Of a DNA stretch of 64,000 bases, positions 36,735-49,579 are shown one piece after another. Position numbers and translations under genes: made by a program. Position 1 is the stretch's first letter. Every line of letters starts with the position of its first letter. The notes beneath the pieces were generated by a model. The model did not search any database. It had not been told where the DNA came from and saw only the letters and a list, made by a program, of their open reading frames with translations. Source of the stretch: Tubiluchus corallicola (lineage: Eukaryota; Priapulida; Priapulimorpha; Priapulimorphida; Tubiluchidae); contig JAQGDQ010000293.1 of assembly GCA_030141605.1 (NCBI GenBank), forward strand, positions 124,001-188,000. The letters run 5' to 3'.

Positions 36735-39300
36735 ATAGTGTGTATACGAACTGTAAAGTTTCGCAAAAACAAAGTTGGCAAAAAAAAACAAAATTTTTCT
36801 TATGGCGCCCAAATAAATTCCGAGAACGTTTCTGAAACTGTATAGCATTTAATCAGGTATGAAAGCGAAATGAAAAACAGTGAAAACTTCCCGCGATTAA
36901 AACGGATTTCGTGTTCACAGTTCCTGGATTTACAGCGTATTAAAGTATTTGCAAACACTCAATGCGAAATTCAGGCAATGGTGTGTGCTTATTTAGCACT
37001 GAGTCGACGTTTTGAGAAATTCATGACAGAATTGACGAGATCTAGTGACGCTATTCTCTGGGGAAATATATCACATTCACTAGCACAGTTTCAACAAATT
37101 CTACCAGGTCGATTTCTCTCTTCGCAAGCGTGTCATAATCTCTCGCGTTTACGCCAATTCAACTTGTCTTTCGTGGGTAAGTTGTTATAATAAAAATATA
37201 TGAGGCCTGTTACAACTTACAAATAGCAATTTTTAAGAACAAAAGACGGTTGTAAAAACGCAAGGGCTTAATAAAAATGACGCAACGACGAGATTTTCAC
37301 CTCAGGATTTTGATTTCCCCTATTGAAACTCCTCAAAAGTTTAATGTGTGCACGTACATGTGCCAAAGATCGTTCACAAATCACAAATAATTGGGAACAA
37401 AGCCTCTAGGTTGTGAGCGAATAACAAAGCCTCATAACCAAAAATAGAAATTTGACGATTTAGGTTTGTTTTGTAAATAATTTGAATTTTTATCGTTTTT
37501 TGCTGCTTACAAAAAAGGGGGAAAGCAATTGTTGGGCGACTGACAGCCCCTGGTGTTTTAAAGTTCAATTCCGCATTTCGAGGGGTGGAAATTTGTGATT
37601 TAAAAAAAGATTGTTGGTATCGAAAGTGATATATACAAGGATTAGAATGATTACATGATAATGACAATGCGATTAAATGAAGCTAAACGCTACGTTTGAA
37701 CAGAAAGCAAAATAGAGCAAAATTGCTACGTAAGAGCCATTGGCTACGTTAAATTGATGACTACGTCAAAATGAGCGTGAATGAAACGATTTGCATACTA
37801 CAGAATACAAACATAACGACTACATACCGATAATTGGCTACGGATTATCCTCGATGAGGAGGAATTGGAGTGCCATAACGCAATGTTACGTCACTCCAAA
37901 CTAGCTAGAAAGCAAGATTACAACTATATACCTTCTGAGAAGGAAGCCTATATGCAAGTGATTACACGGCTAACTGAGTACAAAACTAGTTTATATAGAG
38001 TATGTGGACTAGTTTATATAGAGTTAAATGTACACTATGAAAACCGGTTTAGAAAAGATACTTGCAACCGTGAATAAACCTTTACTGGAGAAGCCTAGTT
38101 CTCAACACCGCCCACTGTTAAGCGGTAATTAAGCACAAGTGGCTAATAAGGTAACTAAATCCCTTTACTATTTGACGTAAATTTATTAACCTCTTCATGG
38201 AATTTCATTGTAGTAGATGCTCTGCTGAAATGTATTGCTTCATTTAATTTTCGCGGTCACGTTTAAGCATTTCCAGCAAGTTTTGCATGTTTTATAATGC
38301 CACACTCTGCATTTTCGATAAATTGAAACGGCCGCTTTATGTTTGCTTATTAATGCAGCAAGTGGTTTTATTAAAAGCGATAAACATTTAATGAGCAATT
38401 CATATGCAAGAAAATGTCACTACTTGTAGAAGACATCCTCGTAACGCAGTGTAGAAATAAAGTTGACTCGATTTTCTATAATCTAACAGAAATGTTGTTT
38501 GGCAGAGCAAGTTATTTGGCTTTACGAAATTGGGCTTTTTGTCAGGATTGGTTTCTGGAATGATGAACATGTAGTGTGGCCAGTTCGATAATCAGCTTTC
38601 AAAAACAAAAATTTGCGTAGCGATGCCTGGTGACAACTTTTTGCGTACGGCAAAAATAAAAGCTGCATTCACACCGAAAACTGTTCACACCGTGAACTAA
38701 CGAACTTTATAAAAGTTTTACATGCATGCTTTGTATTCAGGGCTGTTGGCCCTTTTATCTGTACGTGGGATTTAAATGCGTCTTTGAAAACCAGACAAGC
38801 CCTTTGATTTCCAGCGGGAGGCTTGGAAAATGCTTGGAAGCGCCGTTCACACAATTCTTTTTTTAATTAAAGAACATCTTACATTTACTGATATCTCTCT
38901 GCTAGTGCCTACGCAATGAATACCATGCTGATTACATATTAGAACTGACCAAAGGTGCAGCCGAGCTTTGGAACAAGGGAAAATTGAATCCGTAACGTGA
39001 CTTAAGTCATTCTTTCGGTTTAATAAATTACTCCTGCGCAATGTTTGTGACGATTTGATAAAATTATAAATTATTAATAAACTTTTTTAACAAGTTTATG
39101 CTTTAAATACAAACCACCCCAAACAACGCTATATAAAACAAAACAGAATAAATTTGCTGATAATAAAATTCTTCAGGAAAACAACTTGCTGGTAAAAAAT
39201 TCCATAAGTAAGAAACCCGATGGAAAAAGGTATTGATCACCTATGAATGTCCAGCATAAGTCTATGCGAGAAACAGCAGAAAAAGGAGTTCAATGGATTA
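36735..39300. other. Intronic, no gene recognised
   Basis: A 106-codon + frame (36870-37190, MKNSENFPRLKR start) and a 97-codon - frame (37374-37667) have no recognisable domain. Both are near what chance allows in DNA this AT-rich. Otherwise nothing. Confidence 0.4.
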
Positions 39301-39301
39301 G

Positions 39302-39362
39302 TCATAAGTGGTCTTGAGATCATCTTCATGTCATAGTGGTCTTGAGATCATCTTCATATGTC
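39302..39362 (+). repeat. Two-copy tandem duplication, about 29 bp
   Basis: AGTGGTCTTGAGATCATCTT followed by CATGT or CATATGT, twice in a row. Confidence 0.85.
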
Positions 39363-39364
39363 GA

Positions 39365-41190
39365 GAACAAGAATAAAATTTGTTTTTACTTTTCCTTTAA
39401 TGTTTTCATCTAAAGTTTGTTCTCGAAAAGTATTATTAGTGTTTGATGTCCATCTGTATATAATTTGCAAATAAAAGCAATGAACAAATGAGTTAAAACA
39501 TCATGATGTTCTTATTTACATTATCACTTCATAACATACAATCTGTAAATGAAAATATATGTATTAGCAGACGTCACAACACATTACAATTCAATATTTA
39601 ATCATGGGAATTTCTATTTCGACACCTACAGTGTCTTTATTAAGTTTAGCAATAGCTTTGCCTCTAAACGTGAGGAGATACCTGCTCCGTCAACTTTCAC
39701 AGTCGTCAGGTCTTTCCAAACGAGTTATTTCCTGCCTTGGACTTCATACCTGGCCTATTTATTAAACAGTTACACAGTCAATGATGCGATAAGACAGCTT
39801 CCATATATGTTCTTGCACGATGAAACTACAGAAGTAATTATGTACTCTTTCCTTCGCACAGTTATTTATCCAGGGCAAATATTAATTTGCTTACTTCGGA
39901 AATGAGTTTCCGACACCATAGAAGTAGCTACAAAGAGAGCAGCTGACCTGGCAGGTCACATGTCTAAAAATAAACGAGTTTGAGAAAAACAACCTTATTG
40001 TCTAGTGTAGGGAATTTCACCAAGTATCTCCTTGGTCACGTGACCACGGTCACTCACCTGTGCAGATCTGTTTCTACCGGGGCAAGTGAGTTAGTTGGTA
40101 GACGTTAACAGGCTTCTTTAAAAGTAGTTTTTTCACAGTATGATAGTGGCATAATTTTTCAGATATATTGGTAAATACTAGATTTGCTTTATGGAGACAT
40201 ACGATCTAAGTAAATACATCATTTTGTATTATTTTGAATCATTATGAACTGATCACTTTGAACATTTTAGTTTAATGAATGACAATCTTATAAATTTGAT
40301 AAAACGTCGTATAAATTAATAAATTACTAATTCAGGTTTATTTAATGCGTGATTTTGTGTTTAGTAAAATCTAGAACTACAGAATTAAATGCAAATTTGT
40401 AAAATGGCCTTTTTTATTTTTTAATAGAAATGACGTATAAAACACTACAACATTTTTTGGAATATGGCAGTCATTGATTGTAGTACATCTAGCAATTGAA
40501 ACTTTCTTGCTTTTGTTTGCAGGCGTTTAGTAACAATGTCGAGCATGGTAGACTTATTTTAACTCTTTTATTGAAAAAAAATGTGAAATTTAAATGATGT
40601 TACAGAATAATAAAAGTTGAGGCATTCGACCTTGCAATTTCCACTAGAAATTAAGTCACTTTGCAAGTTTTTTAACAGACACGTAAACTGTTGTAACAGC
40701 GAAAGGTCAATGTCAATATTTAATTTTAACTTAAATCAGATCACGCAATTTCGAAAAATTGCATCTTTGAACGGGGCCGTCTTAAAACACGGGCAGTTGC
40801 CCGGAGCTCGACGAGCATAGAGCCTCATGCGAATCCACGTATGTTCGTCTTTTTTCACGACTGAAATTTAGCTTCGTAATACATTGAGGCAGCGGCGTTT
40901 GAACTGGCTTTTACTCATAAAAATGACATTCTGAAGACCATTGATTTCAAGCCAATTTATACAGCAATTCTCTGCAAAGAAATTTCACAAATGTTTGTGT
41001 TGAACGTTTGATTAACAATAATTCACAGTAATTTCATACTGTGTCATGTGCGTCTGTATAATTTACTAATTGAGTATTATTTATATGTTGAGATGTTTGT
41101 GTTGATTAGTCTTTGCTGTATAGCATGTTTTTTTAACGTTTAAACACGTTGGAGGTACCGTTTAATTGCAATAACCATTTACATTTTTAT
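39365..41190. other. Intronic, no gene recognised
   Basis: A 118-codon + frame at 39549-39905 (MKIYVLADVTTHYN start) is the longest non-repeat frame in the window. It has no recognisable domain, no splice context and no homologous copy here; it is left uncalled. Confidence 0.4.
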
Positions 41191-41194
41191 TCGA

Positions 41195-41319
41195 TAACGA
41201 TGATGACGAAGGTAGTGGTAGTGATACTAATAAGCAGATTTCAACGTACTCAAAACGAAAGACGGAAGTTACAATCTAACTGAAAGATATGATGATGGTG
41301 GTGGTGGTGGTAGTGATGG

Positions 41320-41351
<32 letters not shown>

Positions 41352-41513
41352 ATGATGATGATGATGATGATAATGGCGACGACGACGACGATGATGACGA
41401 AGGTAGTGGTAGTGATACTAATAAGCAGATTTCAATGCTATTATCGCCACTTTGGTATTCAAAACGAAACACGGAAGTTACAATCAAACTGAAAGATATG
41501 ATGATGGTGGTGG

Positions 41514-41549
<36 letters not shown>

Positions 41550-41800
41550 CGATGATGATGATGATGATAATGGCGACGACGACGACGATGATGACGAAGG
41601 TAGTGGTAGTGATACTAATAAGCAGATTTCAATGCTATTATCGCCACTTTGGTATTCAAAACGAAGGACGGAAGTTACATTCAAACTGAAAAAATATGAT
41701 GATGGTGGTGGTGGTGGTGGTAGTGATGATGAAGATGATGATAATGATAATGGCGACGATGACGACGATGATGACGTTAATGATAAAGGCAAAATGCTAT
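41195..41800 (+). repeat. Tandem repeat of about 195 bp with GAT/GGT microsatellite arms
   Basis: Three to four units. Each has a unique part (GGTAGTGGTAGTGATACTAA...CACGGAAGTTACAATC) and a variable GATGATGGTGG microsatellite. The first unit lacks the GCTATTATCGCCACTTTGGT segment present in the next two. Long Asp- or Ser-rich frames are artefacts. Confidence 0.9.
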
Positions 41801-42079
41801 ACATCATGCTAACTTATGTGCGGCTTAACTACGCAAATTGAGCAGGAAAGATCCGCAATGAACCAATCAGCGCATAATGACAAAACCAGTCAACCAATCA
41901 GGCATCAGTAAATGAAGATAAGCATGTTTACAGTTTGGAAAAGATAGGGCGGTTTGCAAAAAAAGGACTCTTGAAATAGTGCTGAAGATCCATTTATTAG
42001 CAAGTGCTTTGCTCTTCAATGTAAAGCTCTCCTCGAGATCTGTATTTTGCTGTATAGATTTCAGTTTTTTTATAGATAA

Positions 42080-42589
42080 TAAAAAACCGAACCCAATCTT
42101 AAACTGTAGGTCAAAACAATCTACTCTTTAAAATATTGAAAGGAAACAAACTAGAGTTATTACCACACAAATACAATTTCACGTTCGCGCCACTAGTTCT
42201 TCGCTGTTACACGCATTTTGCCATTCGCTAGTTAGACGAGCACTAGCGCCTTTCGGAAACGCATTGTACAAAAAACAGGTGCTGTACCTCTGAGTTCAGA
42301 TGAGTTAGTTTGGGACGAACTACACATGTTCGGCAGCTCATGCGTGTGTACAGCGGTAAATTTGAAATTGAAAACTTTGAAAACTTGCCGAATTTTAGTA
42401 CAACACACTGAGTATCTTACAGTAGCACTGTACTTCAATTTTCGCTTTCGCAGGTTTTTTAGTTTAAATTTTTAATCTACGATTTAATTACCAGAAATGC
42501 TTTTGCTGAAATATTGGTGTTAAAAGGTACACTTTTTATCGGACTTGAAAATGGGGTAGTATATGAAAAATCATCCTGCGTTTCTTTAA
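42080..42589 (+). mobile_element. Family A TTAA MITE, copy 5
   Basis: Left end eroded (AAAAAACCGAACCC in place of TTAAAGCAAAACCGGACCC); right end ATCATCCTGCGTTTCTTTAA. Carries the CGCGCCACTAGTTCTTCGC and CATTCGCTAGTTAGACGAGC blocks but lacks the part with TTGTGATGTCATCA. Confidence 0.85.
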
Positions 42590-43330
42590 AAAAATAAACA
42601 TAAATTTGCCAAGGGGCGCATTTTTCTCTAATTCCCAGGGTTTCGATGAGATTTACTTCATCGCGTACACGGCTAAAGAAAACAACGAGGTATTTTAATT
42701 AAATTTCCGGGAGCGCTGGATAAAACTTCGTAATTTTCCCAGACTGATCGTACAGACTAATTAACACGCCATAATAGTCATTAACCTCGTCATTTGTTTT
42801 ATCACGCAATTGCAGTCATTAATCCTATCATTTGTTTTCCACTGATGTTGTTTCGTGCCGCCAGGGGGCTTGCACCAAACTCGGCTTATAAATGCTTTTA
42901 GCGCACGACACGTTTCATGTGGGTTTAATGAACTCATAACGGCCTTAAGTTTTGAGTTGTTGACGAATACAAATAATCTTCAGCATCTAGATCTTGTATA
43001 AAGGTTTTCTGATTTGTTTTACTTGCTCTCGTATGAGACTGTGCGGCGTTAATCATTCTCCTTTAGAGTACCATGTTAGGCTCCCTCGATAATGGAAAAT
43101 ATAATTTTATACAATACCTCAAAGCGATGATTCATTACAACTTTTGTGTGTCGTCTCACAAAGCTGTAATGTGAATTTGGTTAGCATTCCTGCGTTCAAT
43201 AATCTCTCTGAGTGGTTTCATTTGCCATACCGATTCTGGCTGTTTACTTCATTACCGAAAGCGGTAAGGTATCTCTGCCGGTCAGTGGCTCATCTAAAAA
43301 TGTTATGGAGCTTTGAGACTAGCGAATTTT
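42590..43330. other. Intronic, no gene
   Basis: No supported exon. A 77-codon + frame at 43144-43377 is unrecognised. Confidence 0.4.
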
Positions 43331-43334
43331 TTGA

Positions 43335-43608
43335 TCAAGTTAACTCGCCAAGTAACTCGCAAGTGTGTTTAGACTAGAGAGCTAAACTTGCAGCGAATTA
43401 CTCTCCGACGGTAAATGTGAACTGACACTCACTTCTCTATTCACTGCGAATTGGGTCGAGGTTAACTGACCGAGGCGTTCACACTGCTCAGTAACTCGTA
43501 GTAATTGTCGGAGAGTTTGCAATAATTTGCCGGCAGTTCCTCGCATAACAGTTCACATCTGCGAGTTTGCTGTCAGAGAGAAAACTCGCTAGTGTGAACG
43601 CGCCGTTA
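43335..43608. mobile_element. Possible MITE with long imperfect inverted ends
   Basis: Left part (AGACTAGAGAGCTAAACTTG ... AATGTGAACTG) is an imperfect inverse of the right part (CAGTTCACATCTGCGAGTTT ... CTCGCTAGTGTGAACGCG). GTTCACACT/AGTGTGAAC motifs recur. Termini and target duplication were not resolved. Confidence 0.45.
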
Positions 43609-43759
43609 CTTTTGATGTCCCAGGTTCCAGCCTGTCCACACTGACTTAACAAAGGTGTTATTCTGCACAAGGTCTACTACTTATAACAATGTACATCGCG
43701 TTGTAATAGCTGAAATTCTCTTAATTTTTTGGCTACATTTGTCTACACCGGTTTAATAC

Positions 43760-44225
43760 GGAGATACGTTGTTGGCATCCTTCTGTCTCGGAAGACAATG
43801 GAGTGTGCGCCAAGAGAGTCAGGTATTGATCACATTGATGGAGCTGCAGCGTCGACTGTGGCTGAGCAGTCCGATCCTTGAACCACTGGAGTGGCCTCTC
43901 CAGGACGCACGCCTGGGCAAGCTGTATGGAGATCCTGAGTTGCCAAGACAATAGGAACCCCCTTTCTTCCTCCCTGGTGTAGTCCAAAGGAAAGCGGAGC
44001 GATACGTTTGGCACCAGGTTGGCTGCAGGAGCTGCCGGAGTCAATGAGCACGCTGCACTGGTCCGCCTTCGGGCTCCACTCCTGATTTGGAAGGTTTACT
44101 CCTCTACACATGGCCGTTGGGTCACTTGACATCCTCCGCCCTCTAGCCGTTGGCTGCTTGTGCAGCTCTTCCGCCTAGTGTCGAGATACAGTGTGGGCAT
44201 CCCGCAGGCCTACAGCACCTGGTAT
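43760..44225. other. GC-elevated island of unknown origin
   Basis: About 470 bp clearly richer in G+C than its surroundings, with 60-103-codon frames on both strands. One minus-strand frame contains CSVLIDSGSS, which recalls an aspartic-protease-like DSG motif of LTR elements, but no other gag/pol motif was found. It could be a retroelement scrap or a captured gene fragment. Not assigned. Confidence 0.3.
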
Positions 44226-44229
44226 TCAA

Positions 44230-45535
44230 TACGGGGATAAAATGTAAAATATTTGGTTTATTTAAAAAATGTGGCAAACGTGTGTTTCCCTGGTACTCAA
44301 CTTATAACTCATATTAATGGCTTAATTATTTGCGAAACAATTGACGCCTCGTGCGGTTGCTTACACGAGTCAACACGGTGGAAATTTACTAGAATTATAG
44401 ACTCGGTAAAAGCGTATGTGGTTGTGCAGTGACTGCTCACGTATAGGTACTGTGGAACTATATTCACTCGATATTATCGATAATATTCAATATAATATTT
44501 TAATAATTTTTTTTTGTTTCGTTCTTTCTTTATACTTGTACGGAAACAGAGCACGTGAGTGTAGTACAGTTTGCTTCACAGCCCAGTACAATGCCTTCCA
44601 GCATACATGTCGAGGTAGAAAAAGTAACACCGTTTGTTTCAGTTGTCGTGCTTACCGTGAATGGATCAAGCTTTTAGTAAGCAAAAAATGTTTTTTTATG
44701 ATTGTATGAAGTTTATGTATAAGTTTTTGTATGCTTGTTTGTTTAAAATTACAATTACAAATTACAACATTAAAATTACATATGTTTGTTTCGCTTTACA
44801 CAGTATTAAAATAATGGCTAAAAATTTTCTGAAGCAACAGCCCCACTAATTTTAGCTACGAGTCGCCAATGTGGTTGTGCTTGTGCACACAGGATACAAA
44901 GCCATTGTAAAGCATTCTTTAGAAGCCGTATACTGTTGTCAGTTGGATTGTGTTAACATTGTCTGTTGTTTCTCATCTGTCTTCTGTTGTTTCATTATTT
45001 GCTTAGCTGGTTTCACACACTGTGAAATATCTCAGTGGTAGCCGCAGTTTTTGCCTTTTATGTCTCTTGACAGTAAATATTTCAATTAAACTTACTTCTT
45101 TTTTCGTAATAGGTTTAATTGTTTAGGTAAAGCGGGAAACTCTTTGAAGTACGCCATTGTAACAAACTTATGATTACGTCTGGATATTTTTTGTTGAGAT
45201 TGCATTGCGTTTAAATGTCATTATTATTCAAAATCATTGAAGAAAGTTAATTGGCAGTTATTATAAAAAGTTATCAGAAAAGTGTTACTAATTGACATTA
45301 AACTAAACAAAAAGTACAATTAAGCTGTAGGAATGAAATTCAAAGTGCCACTTAGAATTTTTATACGTTGGCTATAATGTTCTGTTATTTATTTATATAT
45401 TATAATATTATGTACATTGTTTCATATCGAGTTTTCAGATCGTCTTTAGTTCTCCATTAGTCATGCAATAAAACAGAAAACGCTCAACCAAAGAGCAGAC
45501 TCATTCATAAATGTGAAATCTTGCATTTCTGACGA
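44230..45535. other. Intronic, no gene
   Basis: AT-rich. A 97-codon frame at 44416-44709 is unrecognised. Confidence 0.4.
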
Positions 45536-45539
45536 CCAA

Positions 45540-45655
45540 TTAAAGCAAAACCGGTGCAAATATTAAACTATAGGTCAAAACATCTACTGTCTAAAATATC
45601 GAAAGGAAACAAACTATTTTTTCAAAAATGACTTACGTGAAAGAATGATATCCAC
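45540..45655 (+). mobile_element. Family A TTAA MITE, copy 6 (left end only)
   Basis: TTAAAGCAAAACCGGTGC, then AACTATAGGTCAAAACATCT, GAAAGGAAAC and AATGACTTACGTGAAAGAAT. Homology stops at about 45655; the rest is missing. Confidence 0.8.
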
Positions 45656-45659
45656 ACAT

Positions 45660-46139
45660 TATTAATCAAGCACAATGCGTATAATACAAAAAGGTAGTAA
45701 AATCCAGGTTCTAGATGACATGAAGCCATCTTTACCTACCAACTCTCAAGACGGTGAAGTACAGTAATCAATCCAACCTGTAATCAACTAGAATTTTGTA
45801 CATATGATTCTTTGCAAATCATTTGCAGTTCTTTGTGTGATCATGCAGACAATTCAAATAAAGTCGTAATTAGACACGTGCACAGACGTCCGGAAAGCTA
45901 AAAATCACTAGCAGCGTCAAAATCTGATACTTTCTGCGACTGTAGTAGGTCTAAAATCTTGGTTGTCATGTTGTAATTAACAGCAGAAGTTTCAAATAAT
46001 CACTATTAATCGCATAGTAGTGATAGCTCTGTTATTATAAATTTGATATTTTCATTTTTCTAAGAACAAACCAGCCTCCGAGATAGCCCTTTAAAGATAA
46101 CTCAGCTTGTGGTAATTTAAACCCAGGTCTTGGCTTAAT
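45660..46139. other. Intronic, no gene
   Basis: Nothing supported. Confidence 0.4.
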
Positions 46140-46319
<180 letters not shown>

Positions 46320-46681
46320 ATGAAAAGATGCGTCTCATAGAAACAGCTGATGCCAATTATGCATGTAATATTACGCTTCAATCTAATAAAAAAATTAATA
46401 ATGTCTTTTACTAACCTGATCAGAGATAGTTTTACGCTAAATAATTGTTAATTTTGCACGCTCCAGTATGCAAAAATTAATTATGCATGTGTATAAAGTT
46501 AGTTCAAGTGTATAATACATGTGAATCATTGCATACTAAATCTATTCTAAATATTACATTTTATTTATTGTACATAGTGTGAGAGTGAAAATATCTAAAA
46601 CATTTGCTGCATCAAAAAGGTAAATTGTTGATCTGAGCCTGCTAAAAGAGGCACCTTACACATATATATATTCCTTTTTGA

Positions 46682-46955
<274 letters not shown>

Positions 46956-46959
46956 GCTG

Positions 46960-47650
46960 CGTGCTCATATCTGTGATGGTCATTTTGTAGAAAAACAGAA
47001 TAACAATCTTGCAGTTAAAGTGAAAATATTTGAAGTTGCCAGTCGCCGTGATGCAGGAAGATCCCAATGCAAAATTTGTATTTGAAATCATTGTGGTTTT
47101 GCGTCGTGCTTTTTGCTTTCTGTTAAACAATAATTGTATGCAAACGTATTATTGTAACTTCGGTGAAGTTATATAATCTCCTTGTCGCTTTGTGAATTAC
47201 ATTTTAAGAGTTGTTAATGGAACATGTGCATAAGAAATTTAATCTCATGTTAGAACATATTGAATGTGGGTTTAAGAAACAAGTGAACTAAAAAATGTGC
47301 ATCTTTCGGATTTAGGCCCACTTAGAAATTATAATGCATGCAAGCTTAAAGCAGTTTTCCAAATTGTTAGCTTTGTATCGTATATTTTTATGAAAGTGAC
47401 AAAATCACATTGGTTTGCAAATAAGTGAAATGAGCACGACAAATATAACAAATTGCAATGTAAATTGTTAAGACATCGAAAAAGTCAACAATTCCAAATG
47501 TGCATTTGTAATTTTCTTCCCATGGGCCCTTTCTAGTTATTTGAAGTTGAAATCTAATTGCCCCTAAGAAGGCTCGTAGGGCAGAATAGAAAAGACTCAG
47601 TGCTCACTTTGAATTATATTAATTCAAAATTGCTCTTTAACGACCCAAAC
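46960..47650. other. Intronic, no gene
   Basis: Nothing supported. Confidence 0.4.
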
Positions 47651-47653
47651 TTT

Positions 47654-47740
47654 CTTTCTGTCTGTCTGTTTGTCTGTGTGTCTGCTCTCTGGCTGTCTGC
47701 GTGTTTGTCTGCATGTCTGCTCTCTGTCTTTTGTCTGTAT
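47654..47740 (+). repeat. Imperfect (TGTC)n tract
   Basis: TCTGTCTGTTTGTCTG-type tetranucleotide run. Confidence 0.8.
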
Positions 47741-47877
47741 GTCCCACCACAGTCATTTACATTATGTAGATACTGGTCATTGAGCGCTGGAACCAGGCAT
47801 GCGCCGAAATGTATGCTTAGTTTTAAACTAAATTCTTGGCCTGCCATCTTTAGACATTTGCACACGTATTTGCTATT

Positions 47878-48235
47878 GAATCAACATAGTTTATCCCTGA
47901 TCTATGACGCTGATTGAATCATCATGGTTTATCACTGATCTATGACGCTGATCGAATCATCATGGTTTATCCCTGATCTATGACGCTGATCGAATCATCA
48001 TGGTTTATCACTGATCTATGACGCTGATCGAATCATCATGGTTTATCACTGATCTATGACGCTGATCGAATCATCATGGTTTATCACTGATCTATGACGC
48101 TGATCGAATCATCATGGTTTATCACTGATCTATGACGCTGATCGAATCATCATGGTTTATCCCTGATCTATGACGCTGATCGAATCATCATGGTTTATCA
48201 CAGATCTATGACGCTGATCTTTACCGTCATGGTTT
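47878..48235 (+). repeat. 38-bp minisatellite, about 9 copies
   Basis: The unit runs GAATCATCATGGTTTATCAC then TGATCTATGACGCTGATC. Copies alternate between ATCACTG and ATCCCTG variants. First and last units are diverged. Confidence 0.92.
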
Positions 48236-48239
48236 TACG

Positions 48240-48825
48240 CCGTCTTCAATTATCTGCGTTGCAAACGAAATTTGTGACAAGAACCCTAGTAGGCGAAAGG
48301 TTGCTTTCTTAAAACATCAGTGTTTGACCTTAAAACAAAAAAAATCATCTTGACCTTGAATGAGGTCACGCGTGCGCCAAGCTCGTAATCAAAATCTGAC
48401 CACAACGCTTCAGTTATATGCTGTGAAGTTTGACTGTCCAAATTTTCACATGTTGTCACGTTTCACGGCGGAGTGTCGCCTTTTTCTGCCCCCCCCCGCT
48501 ATATATTCATAAGCTTTGCAGTGCGCTAAGGTTGCTCATTTTAGTAAATGGACGACTTATGGGCTTCATTGATAATAATTTCATTTTTATTCAGTACTCA
48601 GCGATTTCAGATAATTAAATGTGCCGTTTGAAATTTGGTTTTGGTGAAACTTGGTGTAGTGCACAGAGTTGCTAATATTCGTACCAATAGTAATGGAAGA
48701 CCTGCGGTATACTTACATTATTGTACTGTATGATATGCTGCACTATGCTGCCCCCTCTTTTGGGTAATTTAAATTATTGTATTTTGATATAATTTTTAGG
48801 TTACCAGTCGAGCTACAATTACCCA
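48240..48825. other. Intronic, no gene
   Basis: Nothing supported. Confidence 0.4.
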
Positions 48826-48827
48826 TA

Positions 48828-48828
<1 letters not shown>

Positions 48829-48868
<40 letters not shown>

Positions 48869-48915
48869 AATGATAATGATAACGATAACGATAATGATAA
48901 TGATAATAATAATAT
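48829..48915 (+). repeat. (GAT)n/(GATAAC)n microsatellite
   Basis: Pure GAT run followed by GATAAT and GATAAC units. Confidence 0.93.
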
Positions 48916-48959
48916 TGCAAGTTAGCAATATATTTTGCCCATTTGCTCATTAGATTGTT

Positions 48960-49110
48960 TATTTATTTTTTTCATTCTTTCATTCAGTTGCTTTTATTTG
49001 TTTGTCTGTATGTACGTCTGTTTGTTTGTTTATATGTTTGTCTGTTTGTTTGTTTATTAATTTGTATGTATGTATGTTTGTTTGTATTTTTGTTTAAACA
49101 TTTGTTCTTT
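48960..49110 (+). repeat. Imperfect (TTTG/TATG)n tract
   Basis: TTTGTCTG, TTTGTTTG and TATGTATG tetranucleotides. Confidence 0.75.
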
Positions 49111-49379
49111 CGTGCACTGACCCCTCATTAATTCACTCATATCTTCATTTTTCACTTTTTTATTGTGTTATTTGTTTGTTAAATTCTGGCATTTACACAC
49201 TACCTATTGTTCTTTATTGTCTTATGAGAAATAATTACAATGCATTTCCTGGGTTGTAATGGTTTTAAATATGGCTTCCAAGCCACATGACTTTCTACAT
49301 GGCTTCGTGAACATACATTTATAATTCAACATGTTCCTAAAAGTAGTTTTGATATAAGATTGTTTCCTTTTTCTTGCAG

Positions 49380-49552
49380 CATCAAAGAAATTCCATTCAC
49401 TCTTCCGCCAACAATACCGGGACAAGGACATCCTATGCCATCTGGTCGTCATGGTTACGCATCGACTCTCCATAGCAACGTCGTGCGTGAAGACTCTCAA
49501 AGCACGGGTTCGGGATCCGAGCCGTCAACACCTGTCGCCATAGACTTTCCAG
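49380..49552 (+). CDS. SYT15: Synaptotagmin-15 exon: linker between anchor and C2A
   Basis: Acceptor TTTCTTGCAG, donor GTATGC at 49553. The first base completes the Ser codon begun at 18845. Then come 57 codons and one base carried on to 60496. The product is a Pro-, Ser- and Gly-rich linker: IKEIPFTLPPTIPGQGHP, then a basic/His patch, then SQSTGSGSEPSTPVAIDFP. PF-x-x-PPT at the start recalls the corresponding linker of vertebrate SYT15. The Ser/Thr-rich end could be phosphorylated, which is inference only. A hAT element starts 27 bp after the donor. Confidence 0.85.
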
Positions 49553-49579
49553 GTATGCTTCGCTTACTAAAATCTAAAG

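Noticed and set aside
36870-37190. 106-codon frame
   Set aside because: No recognisable domain; may be chance. A database search would decide.
39549-39905. 118-codon frame, longest outside repeats
   Set aside because: No recognisable domain, no splice context and length within chance for 64 kb of AT-rich DNA in six frames.
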